DNA of 64,000 bases from Corinectria fuckeliana (GCA_019137255.1 WPDH01000100.1:124001-188000); one strand, 5' to 3'; positions 1 through 12,327 are shown, counted from the stretch's first letter. Translations and numbers: made by a program. The notes: a model not told the origin generated them from the letters alone.

Positions 1-20
1 TTTTTTCTTTTTTTCTTTAG

Positions 21-184
21 TCTTCAAGGACGAAATCGAAAACTCAATGCGACTCTGTGGAATTACGAGTTTAGAAGAAGCGACAGCGAGGTTGGTAAAC
101 ACTCGAGACATAGACTACATGGTGGTTTCCGACGGCCAAGAAGCGGATGTGGTTGTGAAAAAGCGATGGACCCCGAAGCTTTAG
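21..184 (+). CDS. FMN-dependent 2-hydroxyacid dehydrogenase, last exon (partial)
   Basis: This is the 3' end of a gene entering from the left edge. A T-rich tract ending in TTTAG at 11-20 looks like an intron acceptor. The exon then reads 53 codons to TAG at 182-184. The peptide carries the signature FKDEIENSMRLCGITSLEE, which matches the C-terminal helix of the FMN-dependent alpha-hydroxyacid dehydrogenases (cytochrome b2 / lactate or glycolate oxidase family). These enzymes oxidise 2-hydroxyacids to 2-oxoacids using FMN. The FMN barrel and catalytic His lie upstream, outside the window, so the substrate cannot be named. The protein ends -PKL, which is not a canonical peroxisomal PTS1. It converges on the transcription factor gene that ends at 450. 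Confidence 0.7.
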
Positions 185-449
185 TGGCTGTTGGATCCAG
201 AGAGCAACGTGCTTTCATGGATGGCGGGATATGCTCTTCCCTTGTTTCAGGTCATCATCTGTCCTTCAAGCCTAGAGGTATACCGTGACAAGTGAATAGA
301 GGGCACACATTACAAGGTCTAGCTTTGCAAGCGAATTTACTGTGTCTTACAGCCGAGACAGTTCCTGGTGCGAGAAGGTTGTGCTAGATTCGTATTAAAT
401 GGCAAGCTGTTTTTGCACGTGCAACCGGTAACAGTGGGTGTTATATTAT

Positions 450-2669
450 TCAAGGCCTCGAAACTGGATAATTGACACCAGTAAACTCTTGAAGATCCTC
501 GATACCCATGCTATTCGGATCAGACCCAAACACCGGAGACAGCCCAAAGCTCATAGCGTAGTTGAACATCATATCACCTTCGACTCCCATGAATGACTGC
601 TCTCTGCTGAAGAGGTTGGCTGGTTGGTCAAGAGCGCCATCGGCACCGGGATTTGCCACAGATTCAGCCATCCACCTGTTACCCTGCTCCTCTCGATCCG
701 GGTTCAGCGTCTCGGCCATCTTTGCTAGGCCCGACGCCATTAGCTTGGCCAGATGCCATCTCCCCACTGGCAAGGACCGGAACTGTCGCACAAGGCGAGT
801 GATCAAGTCTCGAACGCGGGCGAGTTCGATCAGATTACTGCCGTACCTGGTAGTGACCTTGGTGAGAAACATGCAGGCAAAGGCGGTCATGCAGTGTAGA
901 TAAGAGGGCATTCCCACTACTCCAGCGGCAACGTCACTGTCGGTGAGGATGAAGTCAATTGTAGAGGTAGCGGCCGAGACGGCTGCGACGGCGCAATCGA
1001 GAAAATAGTGTGGGATTAGAGCGTCGCCAGTGAGGCCCCGAAACACGTGTGAATGAAGGTGTAGCTTGGCGAAGTGGTAGTGGAGGTGGACGCCTTTGCG
1101 TGGGAAACTGCCGATGTGATCATATTGTTCTATCCAGGACTGATCAGCCGATTTGCGAAGCAGTATGTATGCTCAGAACTTGAGCCAGCAGCTGGCGACA
1201 GCTCACCTTGCAATGTCACAGACCAGTGGCTGGCCCAGCTGTCGAGCTGCTTATTGAAGTGCTCAATCTGATGGAGATACGCTCGCGGAATAGGCTTCCC
1301 TGTGTCGGGGCCGAATAGCTCGCGAATGCTCCCAAAGATGCTCAGAAGCGCGACTTGACTTGCGAGTCGAGTATCTTCCGCGTTGGCGATGGGCGACTCT
1401 AAGAAGGCCTCCCAACCTTTCATCGACGTGTCCGAATGGACAATGGCCGGCCTCCCATACAGCGTCGCGAGGTGTTGGTCGCAGATGTTCAGGATATACC
1501 AAAGCCTCACACCATCGGCAGCTTCTTCGCTCTGCTCCTCTTGAGCCCGGATGGGGATATTATAGAGGTTTCCCTCGGTCACACGTCGGATTGCGTGCCC
1601 AGAGAGCATCCAAGACATGTCGCTAAGCCAGTAGGAAGCGACGCACATGGCGCGGAGGTAATCGTGGTTTACCTGGCGGTCGAAGATGGATCGTTCTATC
1701 AGCCGGCGGAATTCGGATCGGCACAATCCATATATCGAGTTTGCTGCTGGGTCATGAAGCGCGGCGACAGTGAGTATGGCGACCGTGAGGATGGAGCTTC
1801 GTTGGCGCAGTTCGTCAAGGGACTGGTATCGGCAACCCACACCGTACATGAATGAATCCAGACGGTCTCGGTACAGGAGAAACAGGCGCTGTGCATCACT
1901 GTAGCTGATGACCCCGCGAGACATAAAGTCCTCTATGGCCTGGCTATGGCGTTCTTTGGGACCATCCGGCAACCTCAGTGCTTGGAGTTTGGTGAGCCTG
2001 TAGAGCGAGTGGATGGGCACGTGGGGAAGTTCGGCTTCGTCTGCTGGCGAGATCTTGGGCGAGTTGTCGCACGATGGACCGTAGCTGTCTTGGCTGGATG
2101 CTCTCGGGCGCTTGCTTCCATTATGGGGGTTTTCTTGGCCTGTGAGGGGATCTCGCGCTGTGGGTGACCTTGCCGTGTCGCGAACGAAGGATGACTGGAG
2201 TGGTTGCGGCTCCGGTAGGCCAACTCTCTCAGCCACGGCTCGGAGAGTGCCGTGAATCTGATCCAAGTCTTGGGAAACAGCGTCGAGATATCTACGCAGG
2301 ACAGTCAGTCTTCCGTGTTTACAGCAGCGCTGCTAGAAGGCCACGTACTGTGACTTTTCGTCGATGACAGTCTGCAGGTTCTTGCCCAAGATGCAGTCTA
2401 GATTCCGCTCGGTGCATCGGCGACAAGGAGGGCCGTTATCATCCATAAGGCATTTGATCTAGCTCGGGATGCAGAGTTCAGTACCGGATATCTTCAGCTT
2501 TGGTACAGTTGACTTATCGGACCTTTTGTCGGCGACACACAGTGCACGCTTTGATCTTGCGCGAGAGCTGTGGGAAGGGGTGGTCATAAGGAACGAAGCT
2601 GTAGCCATTCCCACTGAAGTTTATATCGGTGCTGGCATTGCTGCTTCCATTGGCATCTGCTGTACTCAT
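450..2669 (-). CDS. Zn2Cys6 fungal-specific transcription factor
   Basis: A four-exon model (2669-2523, 2458-2349, 2291-1207, 1129-450) gives 673 residues. The zinc cluster is split by intron 1: exon 1 ends ACTVCRRQK and exon 2 begins IKC, restoring CxxC-x6-C. PPCRRC-x6-C follows, giving the six zinc ligands at about residues 42-72. A short linker (QYLDAVSQDLDQIHG) follows, then the fungal-specific middle homology region; LHLHSHVFRGL is a typical conserved patch. Such proteins are nuclear DNA-binding activators or repressors. All three introns have GT..AG ends (64, 57 and 77 bp). I chose ATG 2669 because it is the first in frame ahead of the zinc cluster. It is divergent from DCL2 across 1.2 kb. 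The target pathway cannot be told from sequence. Family assignment is secure; exact ends are inferred. Confidence 0.88.
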
Positions 2670-3904
2670 CTTTGGAGGTGGGCTTTTTATAAAGTAAAGT
2701 ACAAGTAAAGCCGCCCAACCGATTTGTTTAGGCCTTCGGGTGGCTGTTGGGGCGGCGCCGGCAGCTGCAGCCCTGTAAGCACATCCACGGCGGAGGTGTT
2801 AATGTTAGTGTCACGAGCCCAATTGCTTCGGAAGATGCTTTCAAGAACGGTTTTGGCGGGAAGGCAGGGTACAGGCTTGATAGGCCACAAACCTAAGCGT
2901 GAGATGAGATGCCAAGTTAGTTGAGGATGTCGAATTCAGAAGCGGATTAGTTCGGCATTGCAACGATTGAGCATGGTTCCCCGCATTCGCTGAAGAGGTT
3001 CCCAACGGTGCCTTACGACGACTTGGCATATCCTATCCGGTTCCGGTTGCACTTTGTTCCAGTTGGAGTAGCAGTCATCTGCTGGCGTGTTGAGTGATAT
3101 CTTACCGATGAACAAAAGCAGGGTCGTAGGTAATGTGGTTACGTGGTCCATGTTTCCTCGTGAGCAACTGAGCATAAGTAGTGCTTATGCCACTATTCCC
3201 CATTCATTGGGGTCGCGTCTCTTTGGGGCCCCTTACGGAGGACAAGGCACCCCGAGTAGATAGAACAATAGTAGGCGAGTTATTGGTACAATACTACTTA
3301 CCTGGTAGGTACTAAGAGTGAAGCACAGTGATTCACATACACCACAATTACATTGTACTGTGGGGGGAAGGTCTGTAGCGGACAGTGCGGGACTTTCCTG
3401 GACTGTGTACCACCACCCTCTTCAATCCTCTCTAAAAGCAACATCTGCCTATTCACAAGCAAGCCAGGTAGAACAATAGATGGAAGGCCTCCCACAGGTT
3501 CTATCGGCTTATTCTCACTTTGTGAGTTCCCTCTTCCGAAGCAGAACAATGCCACGTTTGCCAGCTACCATGGTGGGCCCTAGAGACGCAGGCTTACAAG
3601 GCTCTGCAGTCAAAAGGTAGGGTGAGTGCAGCCTACTTCACACCTTCATCCTTCGCTCACGACGATACGTGGACTGTACGCGTATCGAGGGACTTTTGCT
3701 TCTCAGATATCCCGCTTGCAAAATTTCCCTAGCATTGGCCCTTGTTATTCTGTCGCTGATCGACTCATCCGCCTGTCCGCTGGCATTTGAGCGGTCAACA
3801 CCGCAGCTTCATCTGCCGGGGCTGCTCTAGGCAGCCGTTGAGTCATCGCCGTTGCGCCCTTACAATCGCAGGCAGTCGTTTCCAACGCCTGTGACGAAAT
3901 CCCG
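2670..3904. other. Divergent intergenic region, TF / DCL2
   Basis: About 1.2 kb between two outward-facing genes, with only short overlapping ORFs that lack coding character. It must hold both promoters. A GCAAAATTTCCC box lies at about 3718-3729, some 180 bp ahead of the DCL2 ATG. I see no repeat or RNA gene. Confidence 0.6.
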
Positions 3905-6900
3905 ATGGATCCTCCAAGCTACGCGTCGTCCGAAGAGGGCGATGATTCCGAGTCCTTGGCCTTGGTCGGCCTGGATGGTGACAAAGCTGTATCCCCGGAT
4001 GCTCATATCAGTGAGACCATCACCGTCCTTGCCTCAGATGGTTCCTCAGGACCCAAGGCTGCCTTGTTCGTTGAGCTTGAGGCCGTGGCCGCCACACCGG
4101 AAAAGATGAGCTCGCGGGCGTACCAATTGGAAATGCTAGACCAGTCCCTCCAGCGTAATGTCGTTGTTGCGGTAGGTTGCAGAACGTCTAACCTGGGGAT
4201 ACAAGCTAATGCTGCTTATGCTTAGATGGACACTGGAAGCGGTAAAACACAGGTGTAAGCCTTTATCCTGAAAATTATTACTATTTCGAACTGAACTGAC
4301 CAAGATCGAAGGGCGGTGCTCCGAATCGAGGCAGAACTAGACAGATGCCCTGCAGACAAAGTAAGTGGTCTCTCCAAACATCTCATCGCATGACTAATAA
4401 TGTAAAGATGGTTTGGTTCCTCGCTCCGACCGTCTCCTTGTGCGAGCAGCAGTGCGAAGTCATCGGACTCCAAAACCCTGCGGCTTCCATCAAAGTGCTG
4501 ACTGGCAACGACGAACTTGACAGCTGGGCCCAAGCAACATGGGACATTATTCTGGAGGGGACTCGCATCGTTGTCTCTACCTTCCAGGTCTTGCTTGATG
4601 CTCTGGCCCATGGTTATGTCAATATGGGGATGCTAGCCCTCCTGGTGATTGACGAAGGTCTGATTGCCCATATATCTATCCATTTCTTGGACGTTCTGAC
4701 GTAAACCCCTCAGCCCACAATTGCGTCGGGAATTCCCCTGGAACCAACATCATGAACAAGTTTTATCACAAGGACAAAAAGCTCGGCCGGCCAGTCCCAG
4801 CCATTCTTGGCCTGACTGCAAGCCCCATCATGCGTTCAGACCTCGGAGGCATTCGGGTTCTTGAATCGACGCTAGATGCCAGGTGCATCACGCCGACCCT
4901 GCATAGAGACGAGCTTCTTCGCTGTGTCAATAGGCCGGAGCTGTCTTACTCGGAGTACGTGTCTATCGACTTTCCCGACCACACTGCGATTATGAAGTCG
5001 TTGCGTACCGTGTATAAGAGCATGGACATAACGAGCGACCCGCAGATGCTCAGGCTCGCTTCTGACCGTAGCGCGAGAGGTCAACGTGAGTTCCGGCGCG
5101 CAATGCTTAGGTACGATACGTATGTCCAGAACCAGATGAAGGGGTTTTGGGGCCGCAGCAAGGAGATTCTTCGTGAGCTTGGCACCTGGGCTGTCGACCA
5201 TTACATCTCAAAAGCTATCGGGGAGTTCATCCAGCGCCCGGATGCGGAAATGTACGGTGGGAGTTACGATGACAAGCGCCTCCTCGCCAATTCACTCCGT
5301 CAAGTTTCACGGAATCCTTCTCCAGTCCCGCCGGCAGGATCGCACAGCCTCTCTGACAAAGCCAATCTTCTTGTCCGTGAGCTTCTATCGGCTGGGGACA
5401 ACGTTGTCGGCATTGTGTTTGTCAAGGAGCGAGCTACAGTCACTATTATTATGGATCTCTTGGCAACCTATCCGGATATCCTGGAGAAATATCGCATTGG
5501 GACCATGGTTGGCACATCTAACCACTTTTCTCGGACCAAGAACATCTACGAATTCAACAAACTTGTTGGCCTGTCCGGCCTCCAGGACTTCCGCTCGGGT
5601 AAGGTCAATCTGCTCATTGCGACCAGTGTGCTGGAAGAAGGCATCGACGTCCCTGCCTGCAACCTGGTTGTATGTTTCGACAAGCCCGCCAACTTGAAGT
5701 CCTTCATCCAGCGCCGCGGCAGGGCCCGCATGAAGCAGTCCAAGTTAGTTCTTCTTCTCGAACAATCAGCTCAGGGCCCGCCTCGATGGGAGGCTCTCGA
5801 GCAGGAGATGAAGAAACAGTACCAGGAAGAGCAGCGAGAGAAGCGTCGACTTGCGGAGCTGGAGGATGAGCCGGCAGACTCACTTTCGTTTGTAGTGCAA
5901 TCGACAGGTGCACGACTCGACTGCGACAATGCCAAACAGCACCTGGAACACTTTTGCAGAGTCATTTCGCAAAGGGAGTTTATCGACTACCGACCGGATT
6001 ACATCCTCCGTCGAGTCTCACATGCGGACGATTCGCCTGTCACGGCGACAGTGTTGCTACCATCATCCTTGCAGGCAGATCTGCGCCAAGCAAGGAGCGC
6101 TTCTGCGTGGAAATCGCACAAGAATGCGATGAAAGACGCCGCCTTTCACGCCTACTTGGCCCTTTACAAGGCTGGTTTGTTGAATGACAATCTTCTTCCT
6201 ATCAGGGACGCTCCTCTGGAACAACGAGTGCCTGCTGTAACAGCGGCGCCACCCTTCAACCCCTGGGAAAAGATTGCGCAGGAATGGCGTGGTGTTGGCA
6301 GCAGATGGGTGATTCCGATGGACCTTCATGACGAACAAGGTCACTTAATGGGGCAATACGCCATCATCCTCCCGGTAAGGATCCCTCAACCCCGGTCTAT
6401 CAAGATCTTTCCAGAGTGCAACATCCAGTGGAACATCAGCTTTGGCCAAGTGAAGAAGGTCCATAATACTACGATACTACCTGACCACACGTCGACTCTC
6501 TTAGCCCTTCACTTTGGACACCGTTGGCTAGTCGAAGACCGTGAGGACCATATCATCAAGTTCTTTTCCAGGGACGAACAGACCATCTCGAGGGATCAAA
6601 TTGGGTCGGTCCCCTTTGATCCTTCAATCCATGACACTGGGATGCCATATCTTATCCGAGATAAGGCCAACTGCCCGTACGAATATACTGGCCTGATACA
6701 ATCGAAGCCACCAAGCGAACAAGTACAGAAAGTTTTCTACGACTACGGAAATGCCCCTAAGGATGTCCCATATCTCGCCCTTAAGAAGACTACAAAGCGG
6801 GCCGATTTCCTCCACCAAGTGTATATAGACCCTACGAAGCAGCAGCAGCCGGCTAGTGGACGGCTGTATGAACGGGTTCTTCCCTTGCCCTGGGCAAAGG

Positions 6901-8439
6901 TCGATACTATCCCAAAGCGAATTGTCCAGTTTGGCATGTTGATTCCATCGATAGCCCACGTGGTTGAAGTCATGATGGTGGCCAAGCAGCTATCGCAGAC
7001 GATCTTAAAGCCGGTGGACATAACCGACCTGCAGCTCGTCGTCGAAGCGATTAGCTCTCGTGGCGCGGCTGAACCCGTGGATTACGAACGGCTTGAGTTC
7101 CTTGGAGATTCTATCCTCAAGTTTTGTGTTGTTGTCCAAGCTTCTGCCAAGCGTAAGTATCTCACCCTTGACATCCGTATCACCTTGTGTTGACCGAACC
7201 ACAGACCTAAACTGGCCTGAGGGTTACCTGTCGTTCTTCAAGGATCGTCAAGTGTCAAATGCGCGGTTGTTGCATGCTTCAGTCGACATTGGCCTGCCTG
7301 GGTTTATTCTATCGAAAGTATTCACTGGGAAGTGGAGGCCTACCTATACAAACGACACGCTCCCGCAAGAACCGAAGGCAAGGGTCCTACCCTCCAAGAT
7401 GCTCGCAGATGTTGTAGAGTCGCTCATTGGGGCTTCCTATCAGAACGGTGGGATAAGCAAGACCTTGAAATGCATCTCTGTGTTCCTTACTAAGGATAAA
7501 GGCGACAGAGTGAAGTGGTATAATGAGAGAGAGGGGCGAGACATCCTTTTCAACAATGCTGCCAACGATACCGATCTTCCACCAACCATGGCACCTCTAG
7601 AAGACCTCATTGGGTATACATTTCGGAAGAAGGCGTTGCTGATTGAGGCTATGACACATGGCTCTTACTCGCCTGATACCCAATCGCGATCGATGGAGCG
7701 ACTCGAGTTCCTTGGCGATGCAGTCCTCGACTACATTATCGTCACGAAGATTTTCAATGTGCAACCTCTGCTGCCTCATTCTCGTTTGCACATGATCAAG
7801 ACGGCCATGGTGAACGGCGACTTCCTCGCCTTTGTTGGTCTTCAACATGTGCAAAAGCATACCGAAACTGTCGTTAGCGAGGACGGAGAAATTGAGACAA
7901 GAGAGGTCGATTTGTCTCTTTGGAAATTCATGCGGCATTCGCTCCCAGCCGTCGGAATCGAGCAAGCCGCGATGTCGAAACGATTCGAATCACTAGGCGG
8001 TGAGATCATCGAGGCCCTCGCGCACGGGGAGAATTACCCATGGGCAGCACTGGCACGTCTCCATCCAAGGAAGTTCTACTCGGACATTTTCGAGGCTCTG
8101 CTCGGTGCCGTCTGGGTTGACTCGGGCTCCATGGAAGCGTGCGAGGCGTTGCTCCGAAAGTTCTCCGTCCTGCCGTATCTGGAGCGCATCCTGCGCGACA
8201 ACGTCCACGTGCAGCATCCGAAAGAGGAGCTCACCAAGCTGGCCGTGAACGAGAAGATCCACTACGCGTACGAGGTGTTGGTGGGCGGTGATGGCTCGCG
8301 GGACTTTCACTGCACGGTTCGGATCGGAGACCAGGTTGTTGCGCAGGTCGAGGGCGGGGTGGACAAGGACGAGGTGATGACCAAGGCTGCGGAACAGGCT
8401 GTGAAATTCTTGAAGGAGTCCAGAATGGCCGTGGATTGA
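3905..8439 (+). CDS. dcl2: Dicer-like protein 2 (double RNase III ribonuclease)
   Basis: A six-exon model (3905-4171, 4226-4254, 4312-4360, 4408-4657, 4714-7152, 7205-8439) gives 1,422 residues, the usual size for fungal Dicer-2. Domain order: DExD/H helicase with Walker A DTGSGKT (about 91-97) and DEAH (about 197-200); helicase C with QRRGRAR (about 532); a Dicer dimerisation region; RNase IIIa with YERLEFLGDS (about 989) and its partner DVVESLIGAS; RNase IIIb with MERLEFLGDA (about 1175) and its partner SDIFEALLGA. The acidic residues of both RNase III centres are present, so it should be catalytically active. The family cuts long dsRNA into about 21-25 nt small RNAs for quelling and antiviral defence. 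A short region near the C-terminus may be a degenerate dsRNA-binding domain. The Walker A motif sits in a 29-nt micro-exon. Dicer identity is certain; the DCL2 rather than DCL1 call rests on length and domain form. Confidence 0.95.
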
Positions 8440-8795
8440 GGGCCTAAGAGTAGTACGTTACTAGGAACACGGCGGGATTGGGACGAGGGCGACACTCTTG
8501 GATGACGAATTTAATGAATGATGGCACATGGCAGAGAGAGGTTGACTGATCGTGACTTACTGTTGGTCTCTAAACGTAAAGTAATACCGCTAAATAACCC
8601 CAATGGACCCTAGCTATCCATAACCATCAACCCTAACCTCTGTCCTTGAGTACTAGTTTTCTAGGTAACCTAGTACTTAGACACCTACTAAGGTATTGGA
8701 GTTGAGTGTACTGGTTTGTGCGCGTAGCAAAAGTTGTTTATGCCCCTGGCAATACTCAAGTAAATACAAGAGCCATCTAAGATATTTATCAAGAC
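8440..8795. other. Convergent 3' region, DCL2 / NRK1
   Basis: No gene seen. It contains a palindromic CTAGGTAACCTAG around 8660-8675 and the transposon-end sequence listed at 8715-8757. Confidence 0.6.
8715..8757 (+). repeat. Solo terminal-repeat copy of the 21.1-kb element
   Basis: These 43 bp align without gaps to the right terminal repeat at 21488-21530, with 37 of 43 positions identical. Five of the six differences are transitions, the type left by repeat-induced point mutation or deamination. No matching left end is clear nearby, although CTTGAGTA at about 8645 and TACTCAAG at about 8753-8760 are inverted and could bound a 115-bp remnant. Confidence 0.7.
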
Positions 8796-9689
8796 CTAAA
8801 CACGCTTCGTCAACTCGGCAAGGATAGTATCCACAGTCCACTCCAAAGTCTTGCTGATATCGCCATCGACGGCCGCGTCCTTCTGCACCTCGATGCCCTC
8901 CCTAGCCAACACATCCTCCTTGAACTTACCTTCAACATCCCCGCCCTCAAACATCCACGCATGCTCCGCGACGTAGTTGGGCCACACGACCTTGTCGACG
9001 TACCCAGGAGGGTCGGCCCAGAAGCCCTCGAGGGTGACGTAGCCGTCGCGGGCCTCGCGGCGCGCCCTGGCCTTGGCGTACGAGGCGCGCAGGAACAGCT
9101 TGATGTCGAGGCTGGGCTGGATCGCCGCCATGGCCGGCGAGAAGAGCAGGAAGCCGTCGAAGAGACACAGCCGGAGCGTGGAGCGCAGGGGATGCGTCGG
9201 GGGCAGGGCCGCGGCTACCTTGGCCCTCTGGGCTTCGATGGTTGCGTCGGCGACGGGGCACTTGCCGACCGAGTTCTGGTCCTCCTTGGAGTCGAGGGTA
9301 GGCTACGAAGCGCGTTTAGGCACGGGTCACGCGGGCTGGGCGAGGGTTACGGCGTGTAAGAGAGACCGGACAGAACGTACAGGGAATGCTGCGTGTTCGC
9401 GGATGTAAGCGAGGGAGTCTGCCATGGCAGGGATGTCGAGAGACTCGGCGCAGTCCCAGTCCAGGAGACCATCTTTAGAGGGAAGCCTGCATCGGTTGTC
9501 ATTAGACACCGGAGCACGATGCAAGCATAACGCGGGATGCGGAACTCACTCGGTTTCCGGGCGGTAGAAGTCGTCCTCGTGCAGGATAAAGGTGTGGGGG
9601 AAGATGTCCCGCAGCAAGCGGGCAATGGTGGTCTTCCCACTGGACGAACAGCCGGAGAGGGCCACGACAAGGGCCGTGCTGGCGGCCAT
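8796..9689 (-). CDS. NRK1: Nicotinamide riboside kinase
   Basis: Three exons (9689-9550, 9486-9381, 9302-8796) encode 250 residues. The start is placed just before the P-loop GCSSSGKTT (about 13-21), as in known Nrk1 proteins. An upstream in-frame extension to 9830 exists but lacks family support. DDFYRP follows at about 41, then DWDCAESLD, both typical of the uridine-kinase-like NRK fold, and LFDGFLLF before the lid region. The enzyme phosphorylates nicotinamide riboside to NMN in the NAD salvage pathway and is expected in the cytosol. It converges on DCL2. Introns of 63 and 78 bp have normal GT..AG ends. Function is assigned from the overall motif set; nicotinic acid riboside may also be a substrate. 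Confidence 0.88.
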
Positions 9690-11103
9690 GACAGGCAACC
9701 TACTATGCAGCGAAGAGATTGTGGCAAGTGGTGTGACGTTGACTATGTGTGTAAGTCTTGGCGGCGTGTTGAACAGAAGCGTGTAGGCTGCAGGGCTGTC
9801 GTCGCGATAGACTTGCCAATCAGTGGCCACGGCGTATCAGATCTCGTTCCAGTGGAAGTGTTCCCCGAGTGTTCCGGGAGCGGCGGGCTGTTTTACATAG
9901 TGTTAGTGCCAGGGGGCTTTTTTTTTTTTTTCCCTGGTGGGGGAGAGAAGAGGGCGTGTCACAACGGGAGGAAAAAGAGCTGACCAGTGCTGGGCTCCAC
10001 TAGCAGCTGGCTGGGCCAGGATGCCGCCGTTCCCGGTTTCTTAGCCGGGAAGATCAGCGGAGAATAAAACCCAGTCATGAGAATCCGGGTTGGAATTGAC
10101 TTTGGGAGCTGGGGAGGTCCATCTCGGAGACAATTCCTCCGTGCTTTCCGCTGAGGGACGCTCTTCTCCCGTGACTCTTTCGTCAGCCGGAGTGCCAAGC
10201 GCAGCGGCCAGGGGGTTCCATATCATTCTTCACTAGCGGTTCTGTCATGGCGGCTTCGCTGATTGCCTGCAACGTTGCCTGCAAGGTGAATGGACAAGAG
10301 CCCCTGACTACTAGGAAGTAAGCCCCAGCGACCGAGTTGCGTCCGGCCACTCGATGGACAACGTGGCTCTCATAAACCCGCCGAGCCCAGATCGTCTTCA
10401 AGCGCGCCGGAGACAATCCACCGGCGTGCGAGTGCACAGAGAGAGGGGAGGAGAAAAAAAAAAAAAAGGACATTCTTGATTTAAAGCAGCTTGGCCTTAT
10501 CGGGCCCATGCCGTGCCTTGCCGCCCAACCTATCGCCAAGTAGCTCAGGGGCTGCATTACCGCTAATCTGTCAATTGGGATAATGGGAGTAGGGGAGACA
10601 AGGAGATTTGCCAGCGCTCGTACTCCGTACTACGTAAGAAATGGTTGGTTGGATTAATAAGATACCAATCTAGCCTACCTGCCTCTGGATACGTTGGGTT
10701 AATTAACGGCGTGCTTGGCTCGAGAGGGGGCTTTGCCTCTTTTCTCTCGTATTTTTGCTTGTTCACTCTCACGTCCCTTTCTTTCTTTCTTTTCCCATTC
10801 CCATTCCATTCCATTCCCATCCCCTTCCCTCTCGCACCCTCGCACGGAGTGAGATCTGCGCCGCCAGTTCGTCCGTCCCCGTCTTGTCTTAAATACCCGA
10901 ACACGGAGGCGTCGCGCAAGCCGAAACGCCGCATCGGGGGGGAATAAAACTTCCGCCTAAAACCCGCAAGCACTGCAAACAAGACACCCAAAAGAGATAC
11001 AGAGACAGACACGGAGCCGATCATCTTTACTGGGCCACGCAGGTCACCTGACTCCCCCCCAGCGCCATCGCCCAGCGCCCAGCTTTCTTGCTTAGGCCGA
11101 GCA
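9690..11103. other. Divergent intergenic region, NRK1 / GT64
   Basis: 1.4 kb without a credible gene. It has poly-T at about 9919-9932, poly-A at about 10457-10469, and a pyrimidine-rich leader with CCATT repeats at about 10793-10830 ahead of the glycosyltransferase, typical of a fungal core promoter and 5' UTR. A 200-aa minus-strand ORF at 10563-11165 is compositional. Confidence 0.5.
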
Positions 11104-12327
11104 ATGATCCTCGGAAAGAGCAACGCGGTCCAATCTTCCCTCGCTGCGCCCGGCTCAACCACCAAGATGATGACGATGTCGCCCCGAATGGACGTCTATC
11201 TCGAAAAGGCGAAGCACCACCTGGGCTTCGTCAAGTCGCGCGTCTTCCGCCGCATCGCCACCGTCTTCCTCGTCTTCTCCTTCGTCATCGCCTTCATCAT
11301 CGTCACCGTGCGCCTCACCAACGTCGGCGAGGTCCTCCCCAAGGTCCTGGGCAGCTTCTTGCCCAAGATCCCCACGTGCGACACCCAGAACAGGACGCGC
11401 CAGCACGACGCCTGGGTCAAGGCCGAGTCCAAGTACACCCACCTGCTCGATGACAAGTTCACGTACGTTCTCCTGCTTGCCGCCATCTGAAATCTCCCCA
11501 GTCCCGTCTCGTCCGCAGCAGGCTTCGGAGTCCTTGGATGCCTTTCACATCAACTAACGCTTCCCCTCGACAGAATTGCCATGCAGACCTACCAACGACC
11601 AAAGGAACTCAACGACACTCTCCACGCTATCCTCAGCGAAGAAGTCCCCTCCCTCCTCGAAATCGTCGTTGTCTGGAACGACCTCGAAGCCAAGCCTCCC
11701 CAGGGCTTCACCTCCAAACACGGCGTCCCCGTGCGATTCCGCGTCTCCAAGCACAACAGCCTCAACGAGAAGCTCTGGCCCGACCCCGACTACAAGACCA
11801 AGGCCATCCTCCTCTCCGACGACGACGTGTACTACCACCCCAAGGACCTCGAGTTCGTCTTCCAGTCTTGGCGCAAGTTCGGTCAGCACCGTCTCACCGG
11901 CGCCCTCGCCCGCTGCTCCACCGTCGACGCCTATGGCAACTGGAAGTACAACTTTTGCTCCAACAAGGAAGAGGAGGACGTCTACTCCATGGTCCTCACC
12001 AACCTATGCTTCTCGCACATCTCTTTCCTCGACTACTACTCGTCTAATGAAACGACTATGAACGCGATTAGAGATTACGTCGACGAAGGCTTCAACTGCG
12101 AGGACATTGCCCTCAACTACGTCCAGTCGCTGCTGACGGGCGACGGCCCGCTGCTCGTCAATGGCCGCGAAAAGTACGTCAACTTTGTGCCCTCCAAGGG
12201 CATCAGCACCAAGACCGGCCACCTGGAAGCCCGCAGCCAATGCCTGAACGATTTTGCCAAGCTGTTCGAGTGCATGCCTCTCGTCGACGAGACGGCCCAC
12301 ATCCAAAAGGGTGTGATTGTAATGTAA
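11104..12327 (+). CDS. GT64 (exostosin-like) glycosyltransferase, type II membrane protein
   Basis: Two exons (11104-11462 and 11574-12327; intron 111 bp) encode 370 residues. A short cytosolic tail is followed by one hydrophobic anchor (about 54-72, TVFLVFSFVIAFIIVTVRL), the layout of a Golgi or ER type II glycosyltransferase. The catalytic part begins with QTYQRPKELNDTL and carries the DXD-type site LLSDDDVYYHP (about 170). LTNLCFSHISFLDYY and GFNCEDIALNY follow, as in the C-terminal domain of exostosins and EXTL2. Family members transfer GlcNAc or GalNAc from UDP-sugars. Fungi lack heparan sulfate, so the natural acceptor is unknown; a glycolipid or cell-wall role is inference. Four Cys in the lumenal part could form disulfides. 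Confidence 0.85.

Noticed and set aside
450..9700. Silencing or defence island around the TF and DCL2
   Set aside because: No Argonaute, RdRP or helicase partner is present; neighbours (NRK1, hydroxyacid dehydrogenase) are metabolic.
10563..11165. 200-aa minus-strand ORF upstream of GT64
   Set aside because: Low-complexity translation of the pyrimidine-rich leader (GMGMEWNGNGK); no homology features.
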